The notes under the pieces were generated by a model. The model was not told where the DNA came from. It ran no database searches and worked only from the letters and a program-made list of their open reading frames with translations. From NCBI RefSeq assembly GCF_013170705.1, contig NZ_CP033334.1, positions 3,883,501 to 3,947,500 on the forward strand: 64,000 nucleotides of DNA, read 5' to 3'. The DNA is from Mesorhizobium loti (GTDB lineage Bacteria > Pseudomonadota > Alphaproteobacteria > Rhizobiales > Rhizobiaceae). Within the stretch, counting starts at the first letter, position 1. The number at the start of each line of letters is the position of its first letter. Below, piece by piece: positions 38,912 to 48,129 of the stretch. The translations under genes and the position numbers were made by a program.

Positions 38912-39619
38912 TCAGGCCACCTCGACATTCATGGTGTCCGAGGCGACGTGGCCGTCGAGGAAGCGGATGGTGCGCTCGGCATATTCGGCGACGTCGGCCT
39001 CATGCGTGACCATGGTGACGGTCAGGCCGAGCTCCTTGTTGAGCTTCGTCAGCAGTTCCATGATCTCATGCGTGCGGGCGGTATCGAGGTTGCCGGTCGG
39101 TTCGTCGGCGACGAGCAGCGTCGGGCGGGTGACGATGGCACGCGCGATCGCCACGCGCTGCTGCTGGCCGCCGGAAAGTTCCGCCGGCGTATGATGCTCG
39201 CGACCGACCAGGCCGACCTGGGCGAGTGCTTGCATGGCAAGGTCGCGCCGCTCGCGGGCGGCGACGCCGCGATAGATCAGCGGCAGTTCGACGTTTTCGG
39301 CGGCCGTGGTGCGCGCCAGCAGATTGTAGCCCTGGAAGACGAAGCCGACATAGAGGTTGCGCAGCATGGCGCGGCGGTTGCGGTCGAGCCGGCCGGCGTC
39401 GACGCCCATGAAGGAGTAGGTTCCGGCCGTCGGCGTGTCGAGGCAGCCGATGATGTTCATCGCCGTCGATTTGCCGGAGCCGGACGGCCCCATGATGGCG
39501 ACGAATTCGCCGCGCCTGATGGCAAGGTCGACTCCGGCCAGCGCATGGACCTTGGCTTCGCCCTGGCCATAGCTCTTCCAGACCTTGTCGAAGGTGATGA
39601 GCGTCGCGCTAGCGGCCAC
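38912..39619 (-). CDS. ABC transporter ATP-binding protein (MacB/LolD type)
   Basis: A 235-residue ATPase: Walker A GPSGSGKST at about 40-48, signature LSGGQQQRVAIARA, Walker B LLVADEPTGNLD and H-loop TH. It belongs to the MacB/LolD/FtsE class that works with mechanotransmission permeases. The gene sits between the adaptor (5 bases) and permease (2 bases), so the three are one operon. Confidence 0.95.
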   Translation of the reverse strand: MAASATLITFDKVWKSYGQGEAKVHALAGVDLAIRRGEFVAIMGPSGSGKSTAMNIIGCLDTPTAGTYSFMGVDAGRLDRNRRAMLRNLYVGFVFQGYNLLARTTAAENVELPLIYRGVAARERRDLAMQALAQVGLVGREHHTPAELSGGQQQRVAIARAIVTRPTLLVADEPTGNLDTARTHEIMELLTKLNKELGLTVTMVTHEADVAEYAERTIRFLDGHVASDTMNVEVA

Positions 39620-39624
39620 GGCCG

Positions 39625-40914
39625 TCAGCTCCGCGGCTGCGAGGCGGTGATGACCTGCGCGCCTTCGTCCAGGCCGGAGGTGATCTCGGTCAGTTCGCCA
39701 TCGGTCGAGCCGATCTTGACGTTGACCGGATGCGGCCGGCCGTTCTCCAGCACATACAGCGTGCGCGAGCCATCGGTCGGGGTCGTCGCCTGGCGCTGGC
39801 GGTTGCCGCCCGGACGACCCATGCGGCCGGTGAACAGGTCGCTGAGGCTCCAGCCACGCGCGGCCTGCTGCGCCGGGCGGTAGCGGAAGGCGGAGGAGGG
39901 CACGGTAAGCACGCCCTTGGCCTCCCTTGTGACGACGGAAACGGTGGCGGTCATGCCGGGCCGCAGCAGCAGCTCGTTGTTGTTGACCTCGAGCCGCGCA
40001 TTGTAGGTGACGACGCCGTCTGTCGTGACCGAGGCATAGGAGATGTCGCGGATCTCGGCATCGAACGGCCGGTCGGGGAAGGCATCGACGGTGAAACGGG
40101 CATGCTGGCCTGTCTTGACGGCGCCGATGTCGGCCTCGTCGACCGCCGCCACCAGTTCCATGTTACGCAAATCGGCGGCGATGACGAACAGCACCGGCGC
40201 CTGCAGCGAGGAGGCGACCGTCTGGCCGGGGTCGACCGAGCGCGTCAGCACGATGCCGTCGATCGGGGCATAGATGGTGCTGTTGGCAAGGTCGGTCTGC
40301 TGCGATTTGAGATCGGCATTGGCGATGGCGAGATTGGCCTGGGCGCTGTCAAGCGCCGCCTTGGAGCGGTCGCGCGTCGCGGTTGCCGCCTCGAGCGACT
40401 GGTCGGTCGCCATGCCACGCTTGGTCAAGGCGGCCGCGCGCACCAGCGCGCTTTCGTTTTCGGCCAGCGTCACCGTGGCGTCCTCGACATTGGCGGCCGC
40501 CACTTTCGCGGAAGCCTCGGCCCGTTCGATCTGGACCTGCAGCTTGGCGGTGTCGAGGGCCGCCAGCACGTCGCCCTTCTTCACCTGCTGGTTCTCGTTG
40601 ACCGAGACCGAGCGTATGATGCCGGAAAGCTGGCTGGAAATATCGACCTGGGTGAGCGGCTGCAGCGTGCCCGTCGCCGAAACCTGGACGGTCAGATCGG
40701 CCTTGGCGGCCGGCACGGTGGTGTAATCGATCCTGGCGGGCGTGGCCGCATACCATTGATAGAGGCCAAGACCGGCGGCAAGCACGATCAGGGTCAGTAG
40801 CGCATAGAGCCAACCACGCCGGCGCGTCTTGCGCAGACCCTGTCGGTCGAGCCCAAGCGCCGTCTCGATGGCGGAATCCGATTCCGTCTTTGGCAGATTG
40901 ACAATCTGGTCCAC
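39625..40914 (-). CDS. HlyD/MacA-family periplasmic adaptor
   Basis: A 429-residue adaptor: cytoplasmic N-terminus, one membrane helix (LYALLTLIVLAAGLGLYQW, about 37-55), lipoyl half (SVNENQQVKKGDVLAALD), a long helical hairpin, second lipoyl half (TIYAPIDGIVLTRSVDPGQTV), and beta-barrel domains. First gene of the MacAB-type operon. GTG start at 40914 with AGGGGTCC upstream. An Arg/Gly-rich insert near residue 355-385 (GRMGRPGGNRQRQ) is not typical and probably a flexible loop. No TolC gene nearby. Confidence 0.92.
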   Translation of the reverse strand: MDQIVNLPKTESDSAIETALGLDRQGLRKTRRRGWLYALLTLIVLAAGLGLYQWYAATPARIDYTTVPAAKADLTVQVSATGTLQPLTQVDISSQLSGIIRSVSVNENQQVKKGDVLAALDTAKLQVQIERAEASAKVAAANVEDATVTLAENESALVRAAALTKRGMATDQSLEAATATRDRSKAALDSAQANLAIANADLKSQQTDLANSTIYAPIDGIVLTRSVDPGQTVASSLQAPVLFVIAADLRNMELVAAVDEADIGAVKTGQHARFTVDAFPDRPFDAEIRDISYASVTTDGVVTYNARLEVNNNELLLRPGMTATVSVVTREAKGVLTVPSSAFRYRPAQQAARGWSLSDLFTGRMGRPGGNRQRQATTPTDGSRTLYVLENGRPHPVNVKIGSTDGELTEITSGLDEGAQVITASQPRS

Positions 40915-41014
40915 GTCGGACCCCTATGATGCGTATGTCCCTATCTGTGCACAGATCAGGCTTACCGGTTCAAATATCAAATTAAATTTCGCCCATGTTG
41001 GGATTGAGGCAGGA

Positions 41015-41923
41015 ATGCAAACCCGGAGTTACTTGCTTTACGATGTGTTTACGACCGAGCGACTGGCCGGAAACCCGCTGGCCGTGGTGTTGGATTGCAA
41101 AGGTCTGAACACGGCGGCGATGCAGGCCATCGCGCGCGAATTCAACCTGTCCGAATCGGTCTTTGTGCTGCCGCCGGACAACCCCAAGCACAAGAACCGC
41201 ATCCGCATCTTCACGCCCGACTACGAAATGCCGTTCGCCGGCCATCCGACGGTTGGATCGGCAATCGCGCTTGCCGAACTGGTCGGCGAAGGCGGTGCCG
41301 GCATCTTCGTGCTGGAAGAGAACATCGGCCCGGTGCGCTGCGCCGTCAGCACGCACGATGGCAACACCTTCGCCGAGTTCGATCTGGCGAAACTGCCGGA
41401 ACCGCTGAAGCTCGAGGCCGATCCGGAAGCGATCGGGGCAGCCCTTGGCCTGGCGCCGCACGAGATCGGCTTCGAGAATCACCGCGTCTCGTTCTGGTCG
41501 GCCGGCGTGCCCTATGTGACCATTCCGGTCGCCAATCTCGAGGCGGCGGGCCGCATCCGGCTGGACAACCAGGCCTGGTCGGAGCTGGCGCCGCGCAAGA
41601 GCGAATGGGCCTTCGCCAGCCCCTATGTCTATTGCCGCGAGACGGTGAACCACGAAAGCGCCTTTCATGTCCGCATGATCGTGCCCGGCACGCCGTCCTA
41701 TGAGGATCCGGCGACCGGTTCTGCAGCGGCCGCCTTCGCCGGCGCCATCATGCATTTCGACGGCCCGACGGACGGCATTTCACAGTTGTGGATCGAGCAG
41801 GGGCTGGAGATGGGCCGGCCATCGCGCATCCGCCTGGAACTGACCGTGCAAGGTGGAAAACTGGCCTCGGCGCGCATTGGCGGCAACGCGGTGAAGGTGG
41901 CGGAGGGCAAGCTTTTCGTCTGA
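41015..41923 (+). CDS. PhzF-family isomerase/epimerase-like protein
   Basis: A 302-residue PhzF-fold protein (two diaminopimelate-epimerase-like halves). Signature YDVFTTERLAGNPLAVV at the N-terminus, the conserved glutamate in NLSESVFVLPP, the GHPTVGSA loop and the C-terminal EDPATGSAAAAFAG. Members isomerise small molecules; the physiological substrate is unknown for most. The start at 41015 follows GAGGCAGGA. Confidence 0.9.
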   Translation: MQTRSYLLYDVFTTERLAGNPLAVVLDCKGLNTAAMQAIAREFNLSESVFVLPPDNPKHKNRIRIFTPDYEMPFAGHPTVGSAIALAELVGEGGAGIFVLEENIGPVRCAVSTHDGNTFAEFDLAKLPEPLKLEADPEAIGAALGLAPHEIGFENHRVSFWSAGVPYVTIPVANLEAAGRIRLDNQAWSELAPRKSEWAFASPYVYCRETVNHESAFHVRMIVPGTPSYEDPATGSAAAAFAGAIMHFDGPTDGISQLWIEQGLEMGRPSRIRLELTVQGGKLASARIGGNAVKVAEGKLFV

Positions 41924-42029
41924 TCGCATCAAGGGTTGGTCGATTTGTCGGGAAATGATTCCGGCAGGGCTAGACATGGCCGATGGTGGCGGCTATATGC
42001 CCGCCAACGCCGGTTTTTGCCGGCCGAGT

Positions 42030-42105
<76 letters not shown>

Positions 42106-42143
42106 AATATCTCAAATAAAATAGAGATTCAGGTGGGACCCGG

Positions 42144-42171
42144 CGAAACGATGGAATTGCCCCTCGTTTCG
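42144..42171. repeat. Perfect inverted repeat between tRNA-Lys and the toxin-antitoxin genes
   Basis: CGAAACGA (42144-42151) and TCGTTTCG (42164-42171) with a 12-base loop. No T tract follows. It could be an operator for the DUF433 protein, a scar of the insertion, or a weak terminator for the tRNA. The rest of 42106-42312 shows no gene. Confidence 0.4.
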
Positions 42172-42312
42172 TGTCCGTCCAGTGCCCGCCAAAATCGGCG
42201 CCGTATATTAGACGACCGTCCCTGCCAAATTCGTCAAGAACTGCCCCCGTAAAATGGACTTCTTGCGTTTTTGGAAAGTTGGACGAGAATCACATCGATC
42301 GGGAGTCGGACA

Positions 42313-42957
42313 ATGGACGACAGTAACGTAATCGGCGCGTTCAGCGAGGAAGACGCCGCTCGGCTTACCGGGCTGTCAATCGGCCAACTCCAACTATGGG
42401 ACCGCTCGGGTTTCCTAAAACCCAGCTATGCTCCCGAGAACAGGCATCTACCTTACAGCCGGGTCTTTTCGTTCCGGGACATCGTGTCCCTGCGCGTCCT
42501 GGGACAACTGCGCAATGTGTACAAGGTCCCCATGCAGCATTTGCGCAAGGTGTCTCATACGTTGGCGCATCTGGGCGACGCCAAGTGGACTGCCACTACC
42601 CTCTACGTGCTGGGAAAACGAGTTGTCTTCACCGATCCGCGTACAAACGAGCGCAAGGAAGTGGTCAGCGGTCAACGTGTTTTCGATATCCCCTTGAAAG
42701 TCGCAATCTCCGACACCCGGAAGGCGATTCAGAATCTCAATGTCCGCAGCGCCACTGAGACGGGAAATATCGTCCAGGCGAAGTTCGTCATGCAGAACGA
42801 GCCGGTATTTGAAAGAACCCGAATTCCAGTGGCTGCCGTGCAGAGATATTTAGCCGCGGGCTATTCTAGTGACGCCATAATAAGGGAATTTCCGCTGCTG
42901 ACGGTTGAGGACGTCAATGCAGCGAAGACGTTCACTATCCCCGCTAGCGCGGCCTAG
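42313..42957 (+). CDS. MerR-type HTH + DUF433 protein, putative antitoxin
   Basis: A 214-residue protein with an N-terminal MerR-like helix-turn-helix (FSEEDAARLTGLSIGQLQLWDRSGFLKPSY, about 8-38) and a C-terminal DUF433 domain (RIPVAAVQRYLAAGYSSDAIIREFPLLTVEDVNAAK, about 172-208). DUF433 proteins are the usual antitoxin-like partners of DUF5615 PIN-like proteins, and that is the next gene, 5 bases on. ATG 42313 preferred to the TTG at 42271. Base composition here is clearly less GC-rich than in the rest of the window. Confidence 0.75.
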   Translation: MDDSNVIGAFSEEDAARLTGLSIGQLQLWDRSGFLKPSYAPENRHLPYSRVFSFRDIVSLRVLGQLRNVYKVPMQHLRKVSHTLAHLGDAKWTATTLYVLGKRVVFTDPRTNERKEVVSGQRVFDIPLKVAISDTRKAIQNLNVRSATETGNIVQAKFVMQNEPVFERTRIPVAAVQRYLAAGYSSDAIIREFPLLTVEDVNAAKTFTIPASAA

Positions 42958-42962
42958 CCCAT

Positions 42963-43340
42963 ATGGCAAAGCGGCCGGTATTCGCATTTATGACCGATGT
43001 GAATGTGCCGGACTCAGTAGGGGATTTTCTATCTAGCCAAGGGCACGACGTGGCTCGGGTCCGTGATTTTATGGCCAGCAATTCTCCGGATCCTGTGGTT
43101 GCTCAAGCCGCTATGGAGGCCAACCGAATCCTCATTAGTTGGGATCGGGACTTCAACCAACAGCGGTTTTTGACGCCACGTTTCGATCGCCTCAGTCGCG
43201 TCGGGTTTTCATGCCCGGAACCGGAAGGCGCGGCACGCTTAAAGCAGGTGCTCGATCTGTTCGAATTCGCGATCAAGCGGGCCAAGGGCAAACCTGTCGC
43301 CATTCGGATTGGGCGTGACAAATTGCAGGTGAAATGCTGA
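42963..43340 (+). CDS. DUF5615 PIN-like protein, putative toxin
   Basis: A 125-residue protein of the Mut7-C/DUF5615 PIN-like class. Acidic residues typical of the nuclease fold: D12 in FMTDVNVP and D61-R-D63 in ILISWDRDF. Family members pair with DUF433 proteins in toxin-antitoxin-like (VapBC-type) modules and are expected to cleave RNA. Start 5 bases after the DUF433 stop, so cotranscribed. Toxicity has not been shown for most of this family. Confidence 0.75.
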   Translation: MAKRPVFAFMTDVNVPDSVGDFLSSQGHDVARVRDFMASNSPDPVVAQAAMEANRILISWDRDFNQQRFLTPRFDRLSRVGFSCPEPEGAARLKQVLDLFEFAIKRAKGKPVAIRIGRDKLQVKC

Positions 43341-43428
43341 CGACGCGCGAGGGATGGCCTGAAGCAGCAGTCGCAGGGGGCGAACCTTGCTTGCTAATTG
43401 CCCTTGGTCTGTTTGGAGGGGTCAAAAG

Positions 43429-44097
43429 ATGTCTGTCGAGGAAAGTCTTCGGGCGTTTGATCGTGATACAGACTTGGTTTGCCGCACGTTAGGCTACACG
43501 CTTGCCATTCGAGAGCGCGCAAACGGCGATGCAGCGACGTTGGAAAAGCTCCAGAAAAACGGTCTGTTCTGGACTGATTATGAGCAACTAGCGCTCACTA
43601 CTATCATAATCAGCTTAGGCCGCATATTCGATGTCCAAAAGCAGGCACATAGCGTGCAGCGGCTACAGGAAGAACTCAGATCAGATTTGAGATACTTCGA
43701 CAAAAACTCACTTGCGGCCAGGAAGAAGGCTTACAGCTCCAACACCGATTGGCTGGACGATTATATGAAAAGCGTCCACGAGCTCAACGCGTCCGATCTG
43801 GATTCTATAGCTAAAGAGATTGGCAGAGCAGAATCCCTTTGGAAAAAGTGCAAGCCAATGAGGGACCGCGTTCTTGCGCACGATCAAGCGCAAGCTAAGG
43901 ACGCTCGGACTAAGATTTTCACATCCGTAACCTACGAAGATATCATCGGCGTTGCGCAGGCGCTGACAAACGTTGGCAATGCGCTATTTCAGGCTGAGGT
44001 TAACGGCAGGCAGCCGCAATTTGGCCAAGACACCAACATGGTTGCATTTCGAGTGGGCCGAGAAGCAGCAAACGCGATCCTCGAACAACTCGCATAA
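43429..44097 (+). CDS. HEPN-domain protein, AbiU2-like
   Basis: A 222-residue all-alpha protein with a HEPN RNase motif, R145-x5-H151 in MRDRVLAHDQ, preceded by helices containing ALTTIIISLGRIFDV. Overall form fits the AbiU2-type HEPN family linked to abortive phage infection. ATG 43429 has a GGAGGGG site; 88 bases separate it from the DUF5615 gene. No partner nucleotidyltransferase is present. Codon use is AT-richer than the flanking cob genes, consistent with transfer. Anti-phage function is inference. Confidence 0.6.
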   Translation: MSVEESLRAFDRDTDLVCRTLGYTLAIRERANGDAATLEKLQKNGLFWTDYEQLALTTIIISLGRIFDVQKQAHSVQRLQEELRSDLRYFDKNSLAARKKAYSSNTDWLDDYMKSVHELNASDLDSIAKEIGRAESLWKKCKPMRDRVLAHDQAQAKDARTKIFTSVTYEDIIGVAQALTNVGNALFQAEVNGRQPQFGQDTNMVAFRVGREAANAILEQLA

Positions 44098-44162
44098 AGT
44101 GTTTGCTCTCGTATTCGCTGTGTCGTCTGGGTAGCCGCTGATGAATAGTCAGTCGGTATCGT

Positions 44163-45173
44163 CTATTTCTCCGAGACCCCAGCCTCGGCAAAGCTCGCCA
44201 TTCTCGCATGACACTCCAGTGCCGAGCGCACGATGTTGACGGCGAGGCAGGCGCCGGAGCCTTCGCCGAGCCTCATGCCGAGATCGAGCAATGGCGGCAG
44301 GCTGAGGGCTTCGAGCAGCCCGCGATGGCCCGATTCGGCCGAGACATGAGCCGCGATCGTGTGCGCGAGCCCCGTCGGGTGCAGCCTTGCCAGCGGGGCC
44401 GCGGCGGCGGTGCAGACGAAGCCGTCGAGCAGCACGGGTATGCCGAGATGGCGGGCGGCGAGCGTGGCGCCGAAGATGGCGGCGAGTTCGCGGCCACCAA
44501 GGGCGGCGGCAACGCCCAGCGGATCGGCGAGGGTGGCGGCGTGGCGCTTGAGGCCGGCCTCGATGGCGACCACCTTGCGCTTCAGGCCGGCATCGTCGAC
44601 GCCGGTGCCGCGCCCGGTCCATTTTTCGGCGCCGCCGCCGAACAGGGCGGCCGAGATGGCGGCCGCCGGCGTGGTGTTGCCGATGCCCATTTCGCCGAAG
44701 CAGATCAGGTCGAGATCTTTCGTCACCGCGTCGTAGCCGGCCGAGACGGCGGCGAGGAAGGCTTTCTCGTCCATTGCCGGCACTTGCGTGAAATCGCCCG
44801 TCGGATGGTCGAGGTCGAGCGGGATGACATCGAGTTCGGCGCCGGCGATGCGGGCGAGCTGGTTGATGGCGGCCCCGCCGCCGGCGAAGTTCGCCACCAT
44901 CTGCACGGTGACTTCCGATGGGTAGGCCGACACACCTTGTGCGGTGACGCCGTGATTGCCGGCGAAGACGAACACTTTCACGCGGTCGAGTTTCGGCATG
45001 TCGCGGCCCTGCCAGCGCGCCAGCCATGCGGCGATGGTCTCCAGCCGGCCGAGGCTGCCTTGCGGCTTGGTCAGCGTGTCCTGGCGGCGGGCGACGGCTT
45101 TTGCTGCGGTATCGCTGCCGGCCGGGAGATCGAGGCAGGCGGCGCGCAATTCATCAAGAGATTTGAAGGGCAT
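44163..45173 (-). CDS. cobT: Nicotinate-nucleotide--dimethylbenzimidazole phosphoribosyltransferase
   Basis: A 336-residue enzyme making alpha-ribazole 5'-phosphate, the lower ligand of cobalamin, from nicotinate mononucleotide and dimethylbenzimidazole. Features: VFAGNHGVTAQGVSAYP, the substrate loop GEMGIGNTTPAAA near residue 175, and the C-terminal catalytic glutamate region (LRLGEGSGA). Last gene of the downstream cob segment, 48 bases after cobS. Named cobT in the CobUST/CobV-free sense (nucleotide loop), not the chelatase subunit CobT. Confidence 0.96.
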   Translation of the reverse strand: MPFKSLDELRAACLDLPAGSDTAAKAVARRQDTLTKPQGSLGRLETIAAWLARWQGRDMPKLDRVKVFVFAGNHGVTAQGVSAYPSEVTVQMVANFAGGGAAINQLARIAGAELDVIPLDLDHPTGDFTQVPAMDEKAFLAAVSAGYDAVTKDLDLICFGEMGIGNTTPAAAISAALFGGGAEKWTGRGTGVDDAGLKRKVVAIEAGLKRHAATLADPLGVAAALGGRELAAIFGATLAARHLGIPVLLDGFVCTAAAAPLARLHPTGLAHTIAAHVSAESGHRGLLEALSLPPLLDLGMRLGEGSGACLAVNIVRSALECHARMASFAEAGVSEK

Positions 45174-45221
45174 GGGGGCAAGGTCTCCGGAAAGGAATCA
45201 AGGGGAATCAGGCCAAGGGGA

Positions 45222-45998
45222 TCAAGAGAGCGCGACGGAAGCGACAAGAAGCACCGCGACTTCGCTGACCTGTTGCAAGGCGCCGATCGTGTCGCCGGTC
45301 TGGCCACCGATCTGGTTGAGGCAAAGGGCATGGAAGGCGGCAAACAGCAGGCCGAGCAGGATGAGCGCGGCGATGGCGCCGCCGAGCCCGAGGAGAAGAA
45401 GCGGGATCGCGCCAAGCACGGCGCCGGCGATGGCGATTTCCTGCGAGACCGTACCGGCACCCGCCGACAGGCCATCGGACCGTGCCGGCGGCAACAGGTG
45501 CATGAACGCGCCAAGCACACCGCGCGAAGCGGCGTGGGCAGCCACGAGAGCGAAGAGGGCCTGCGTGGGGTCGACGAATTCCGAAAGCACGTTCCAGCGG
45601 ATCAGCAACGACAGGGTCAGGGCTGCCGCACCATAGGCACCAATGCGGCTGTCGCGCATGATGTCCAGCTTGCGGCCGCGCGATTTGCCGCCGCCAAAGC
45701 CGTCGGCGACGTCGGACAGCCCGTCCTCGTGCAGGCAGCCGGTGGTGATAACGGTTGAAACAAGGGCAAGGGCGGCCGCCGGGCCCATGGCAAGGCCAAA
45801 CCGTTCCGCCGTGGCAAAGACGATGGCGCCGATCAGGCCGACGACGAGACCGGCGACCGGCGCCGCCCAGATCGCGGCGGCAAGGCCGCGGCCGCGAAAA
45901 TCGTGGATGGGCAGAGGCAGGCGGGTGAAGAAGACCAGGCAGAGCGCCATGTCGTCGAGGATTTGCCGAGGCGAAAGGGTCAAATTCGGGAGCTTCAT
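45222..45998 (-). CDS. cobS: Adenosylcobinamide-GDP ribazoletransferase
   Basis: A 258-residue membrane protein (cobalamin synthase) that joins adenosylcobinamide-GDP and alpha-ribazole. Several hydrophobic helices; the metal-binding signature HEDGLSDVADGFGGG with R-x-x-I-MRDSRIG follows. Start overlaps the cobB stop by 4 bases. Called cobV in Pseudomonas denitrificans nomenclature; not the cobaltochelatase CobS. Confidence 0.95.
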   Translation of the reverse strand: MKLPNLTLSPRQILDDMALCLVFFTRLPLPIHDFRGRGLAAAIWAAPVAGLVVGLIGAIVFATAERFGLAMGPAAALALVSTVITTGCLHEDGLSDVADGFGGGKSRGRKLDIMRDSRIGAYGAAALTLSLLIRWNVLSEFVDPTQALFALVAAHAASRGVLGAFMHLLPPARSDGLSAGAGTVSQEIAIAGAVLGAIPLLLLGLGGAIAALILLGLLFAAFHALCLNQIGGQTGDTIGALQQVSEVAVLLVASVALS

Positions 45999-47314
45999 GC
46001 GCCGCCCCTCGCTATCGCATGGAAGAAGGTGCCGCTGACATGGCCGCGCCGATAGCCGGAGGCGCCGATCGGATTGCCCTGACCATCGGCGAGGTCGGCC
46101 AGCGGCTCGTCATTGCCGGTTGCCGTCATCTGCGCATAGTGGAATTCGTGGCCCCGGATCAACGCGCCCTGCACGCCCAGCGGGCAATCGGCGCGCAGTC
46201 GCGCCTCGCGGTAGCCAAGGTTCATCTTCCGCCTTGCAAAACTGGTGGAATGGCCAAGCAGGCCAAGCATTCCGTGCGTTTCGCCCGAGGCATCTTCCAG
46301 CGCCTGGCCAAGCACCATGAAGCCGCCGCACTCGCCATGCACGGGCTTGGTCGCGGCGAAGCGCGCCATTCCGGCCTTGAAAGTCTCCGACGCCGCGAGC
46401 CGGCCGGCGTGAAGCTCGGGATAGCCGCCGGGAAGCCAGCAGACGTCACAATCCTCGTCGGGCGCCTCGTCGGCGAGTGGCGAGAACGGAACGATTTCCG
46501 CGCCCGCCTTGCGCCAATAGCTGGCGACATGCGGGTAGAGGAAGGTGAAGGCGGCATCTTCCGCAAGGGCTATCCGCTGCCCGGGCGGCTGCAGCGCCTC
46601 GTCGAAGCCGCCTTCCGCCGGGGTGAGGGGCGTTGCCAGCGCCATGACCGCGTCGAGGTCGAGCGACTTCTCCGCCATGTTGGCAAGGCGGTCGAGATGC
46701 GCCATCAGATCATCATACTCGCCGGCCTGGACGAGACCGAGGTGCCGCTCGGGCAGGTTCAGGGTGGGGTCGCGCAAGATGGCGCCGACGACAGGCAGGC
46801 CGATCGCCTCGATCGCATCGCCGGAGAGCCGGCGGTGGCGCTCGCTGCCCAGCCGGTTGAGCACGACGCCGGCCATGCGCACATCCGGATCGTAAGTGGC
46901 AAAACCCTTGGCGACGGCCGCCGCGGTGGTCGACTGGCCGGACACGTCGAGCACAAGCAGCACCGGCAGGCCGTAGAGCCGGGCGAGATCGGCCGCCGAA
47001 CCGGTTCGCCCCCGCGCGGCCGGAATGCCGTCGAACAGGCCCATGGCGCTTTCGAGGATGACAAAATCAGTATCGTCAGCCGCTTGTGCGGCGAGGGCGT
47101 TGAGCAGCGATGGCGGCATCGCCCAGCTGTCGAGATTGACGCCGGACAGGCCCGTGGCGGCCGTGTGGAAACCAGGATCTATATAGTCGGGTCCGGATTT
47201 GGCGCCCCGCACCTTCAGCCCGCGTCGGGTGAGCGCGCGCAGAATGCCGATGGTGACGCTGGTCTTGCCCGAGCCGGAGCGCGGGGCGCCGATGATGATG
47301 GCGCGGGCCGTCAT
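45995..47314 (-). CDS. cobB: Hydrogenobyrinic acid a,c-diamide synthase
   Basis: A 439-residue glutamine-dependent amidotransferase that amidates side chains a and c of hydrogenobyrinic acid. N-terminal ATP-binding domain (GAPRSGSGKTSVTIGILRAL) and C-terminal class I glutaminase-like domain with the nucleophilic cysteine in GECGGFMVLG. Overlaps cobS and cobA by 4 bases each, so it is translationally coupled. Confidence 0.96.
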   Translation of the reverse strand: MTARAIIIGAPRSGSGKTSVTIGILRALTRRGLKVRGAKSGPDYIDPGFHTAATGLSGVNLDSWAMPPSLLNALAAQAADDTDFVILESAMGLFDGIPAARGRTGSAADLARLYGLPVLLVLDVSGQSTTAAAVAKGFATYDPDVRMAGVVLNRLGSERHRRLSGDAIEAIGLPVVGAILRDPTLNLPERHLGLVQAGEYDDLMAHLDRLANMAEKSLDLDAVMALATPLTPAEGGFDEALQPPGQRIALAEDAAFTFLYPHVASYWRKAGAEIVPFSPLADEAPDEDCDVCWLPGGYPELHAGRLAASETFKAGMARFAATKPVHGECGGFMVLGQALEDASGETHGMLGLLGHSTSFARRKMNLGYREARLRADCPLGVQGALIRGHEFHYAQMTATGNDEPLADLADGQGNPIGASGYRRGHVSGTFFHAIARGGA

Positions 47315-48129
47315 GCCTTGCCCGCCAATGCGGCGCGCATGGCGACGATGCCACCGACGACGATCAGTGCCGGCGAGGCAAGGCCGGCGGCGGCCACTTC
47401 CTCGGCAATGGTGGCGAGCGTGGCGACGACGGTTCGCTCCCGCGGTGTCGTCGCGGCGACGATCACCGCCGCCGGCGTCGAGGGCGCCAGCCCGCCGTCG
47501 AGCAGCGCTGCCGCGATCAGCGGCAGGTTCGCCATGCCCATATAGACGACAACCGGCTGGCCGGTGCGGGCGATTGCCGCCCAGTCGATGTCGTCGTCGG
47601 TGCCGGCGGCGTGGCCGGTCGCCAGGATCACCGCCTTGTTGATGCCGCGCATGGTGGCCGGGATGCCGGTTGCGGCCAGCGCGCTGAGGCCGGATGTCAG
47701 GCCGGGTAAAACCCGGAAAGGGATAGCTTCGCGCGCGAGCGCCAGGGCCTCTTCGCCGCCACGGCCGAAAATATAGGGATCGCCGCCTTTCAGCCTGACG
47801 ACGCGGCGGCCTTCGCGCGCCAGCCGAACCAGAAGAGCGGTGATATCGTCCTGCTTCATCGAAGGCTGGCCGCCGCGTTTGCCGGCGTAGAACAGTTCGG
47901 CTGCCGATGCCACCGCCACGACATCGGGTGAGACCAGCGCATCATAGACCAGCGCATCCGCCTCGGCCAAGGCCGCCAGGACTTCCAGGGTCAGGCAGCC
48001 GGGGTCGCCGGGGCCGGCGCCGGCCAGCCAGACATGGCCCGGTTCCAGCGAACGCGGCTTGAAGTTCAGCCGGGCAAGCGCCTGTTCGAGCGTGGCGTGT
48101 TCGCCTGTGTTCCTGGTGCTGCCGCTCAC
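47311..48129 (-). CDS. cobA: Uroporphyrinogen-III C-methyltransferase
   Basis: A 272-residue SAM-dependent methylase making precorrin-2 from uroporphyrinogen III, the branch into corrins. Typical [30 protein letters not shown] opening, [18 protein letters not shown] and a C-terminal VVVGGIV. A stand-alone SUMT without the CysG oxidase/ferrochelatase part. 4-base overlaps on both sides. Confidence 0.95.
   Translation of the reverse strand: MSGSTRNTGEHATLEQALARLNFKPRSLEPGHVWLAGAGPGDPGCLTLEVLAALAEADALVYDALVSPDVVAVASAAELFYAGKRGGQPSMKQDDITALLVRLAREGRRVVRLKGGDPYIFGRGGEEALALAREAIPFRVLPGLTSGLSALAATGIPATMRGINKAVILATGHAAGTDDDIDWAAIARTGQPVVVYMGMANLPLIAAALLDGGLAPSTPAAVIVAATTPRERTVVATLATIAEEVAAAGLASPALIVVGGIVAMRAALAGKA

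Noticed and set aside
41945..41975. Possible tRNA-Lys promoter (TTGTCG ... CTAGAC)
   Set aside because: Spacing is too long and the match too weak to list as a feature.
44208..45758. Plus-strand 516-codon frame opposite cobT/cobS
   Set aside because: Spans two genuine genes on the other strand; composition only.
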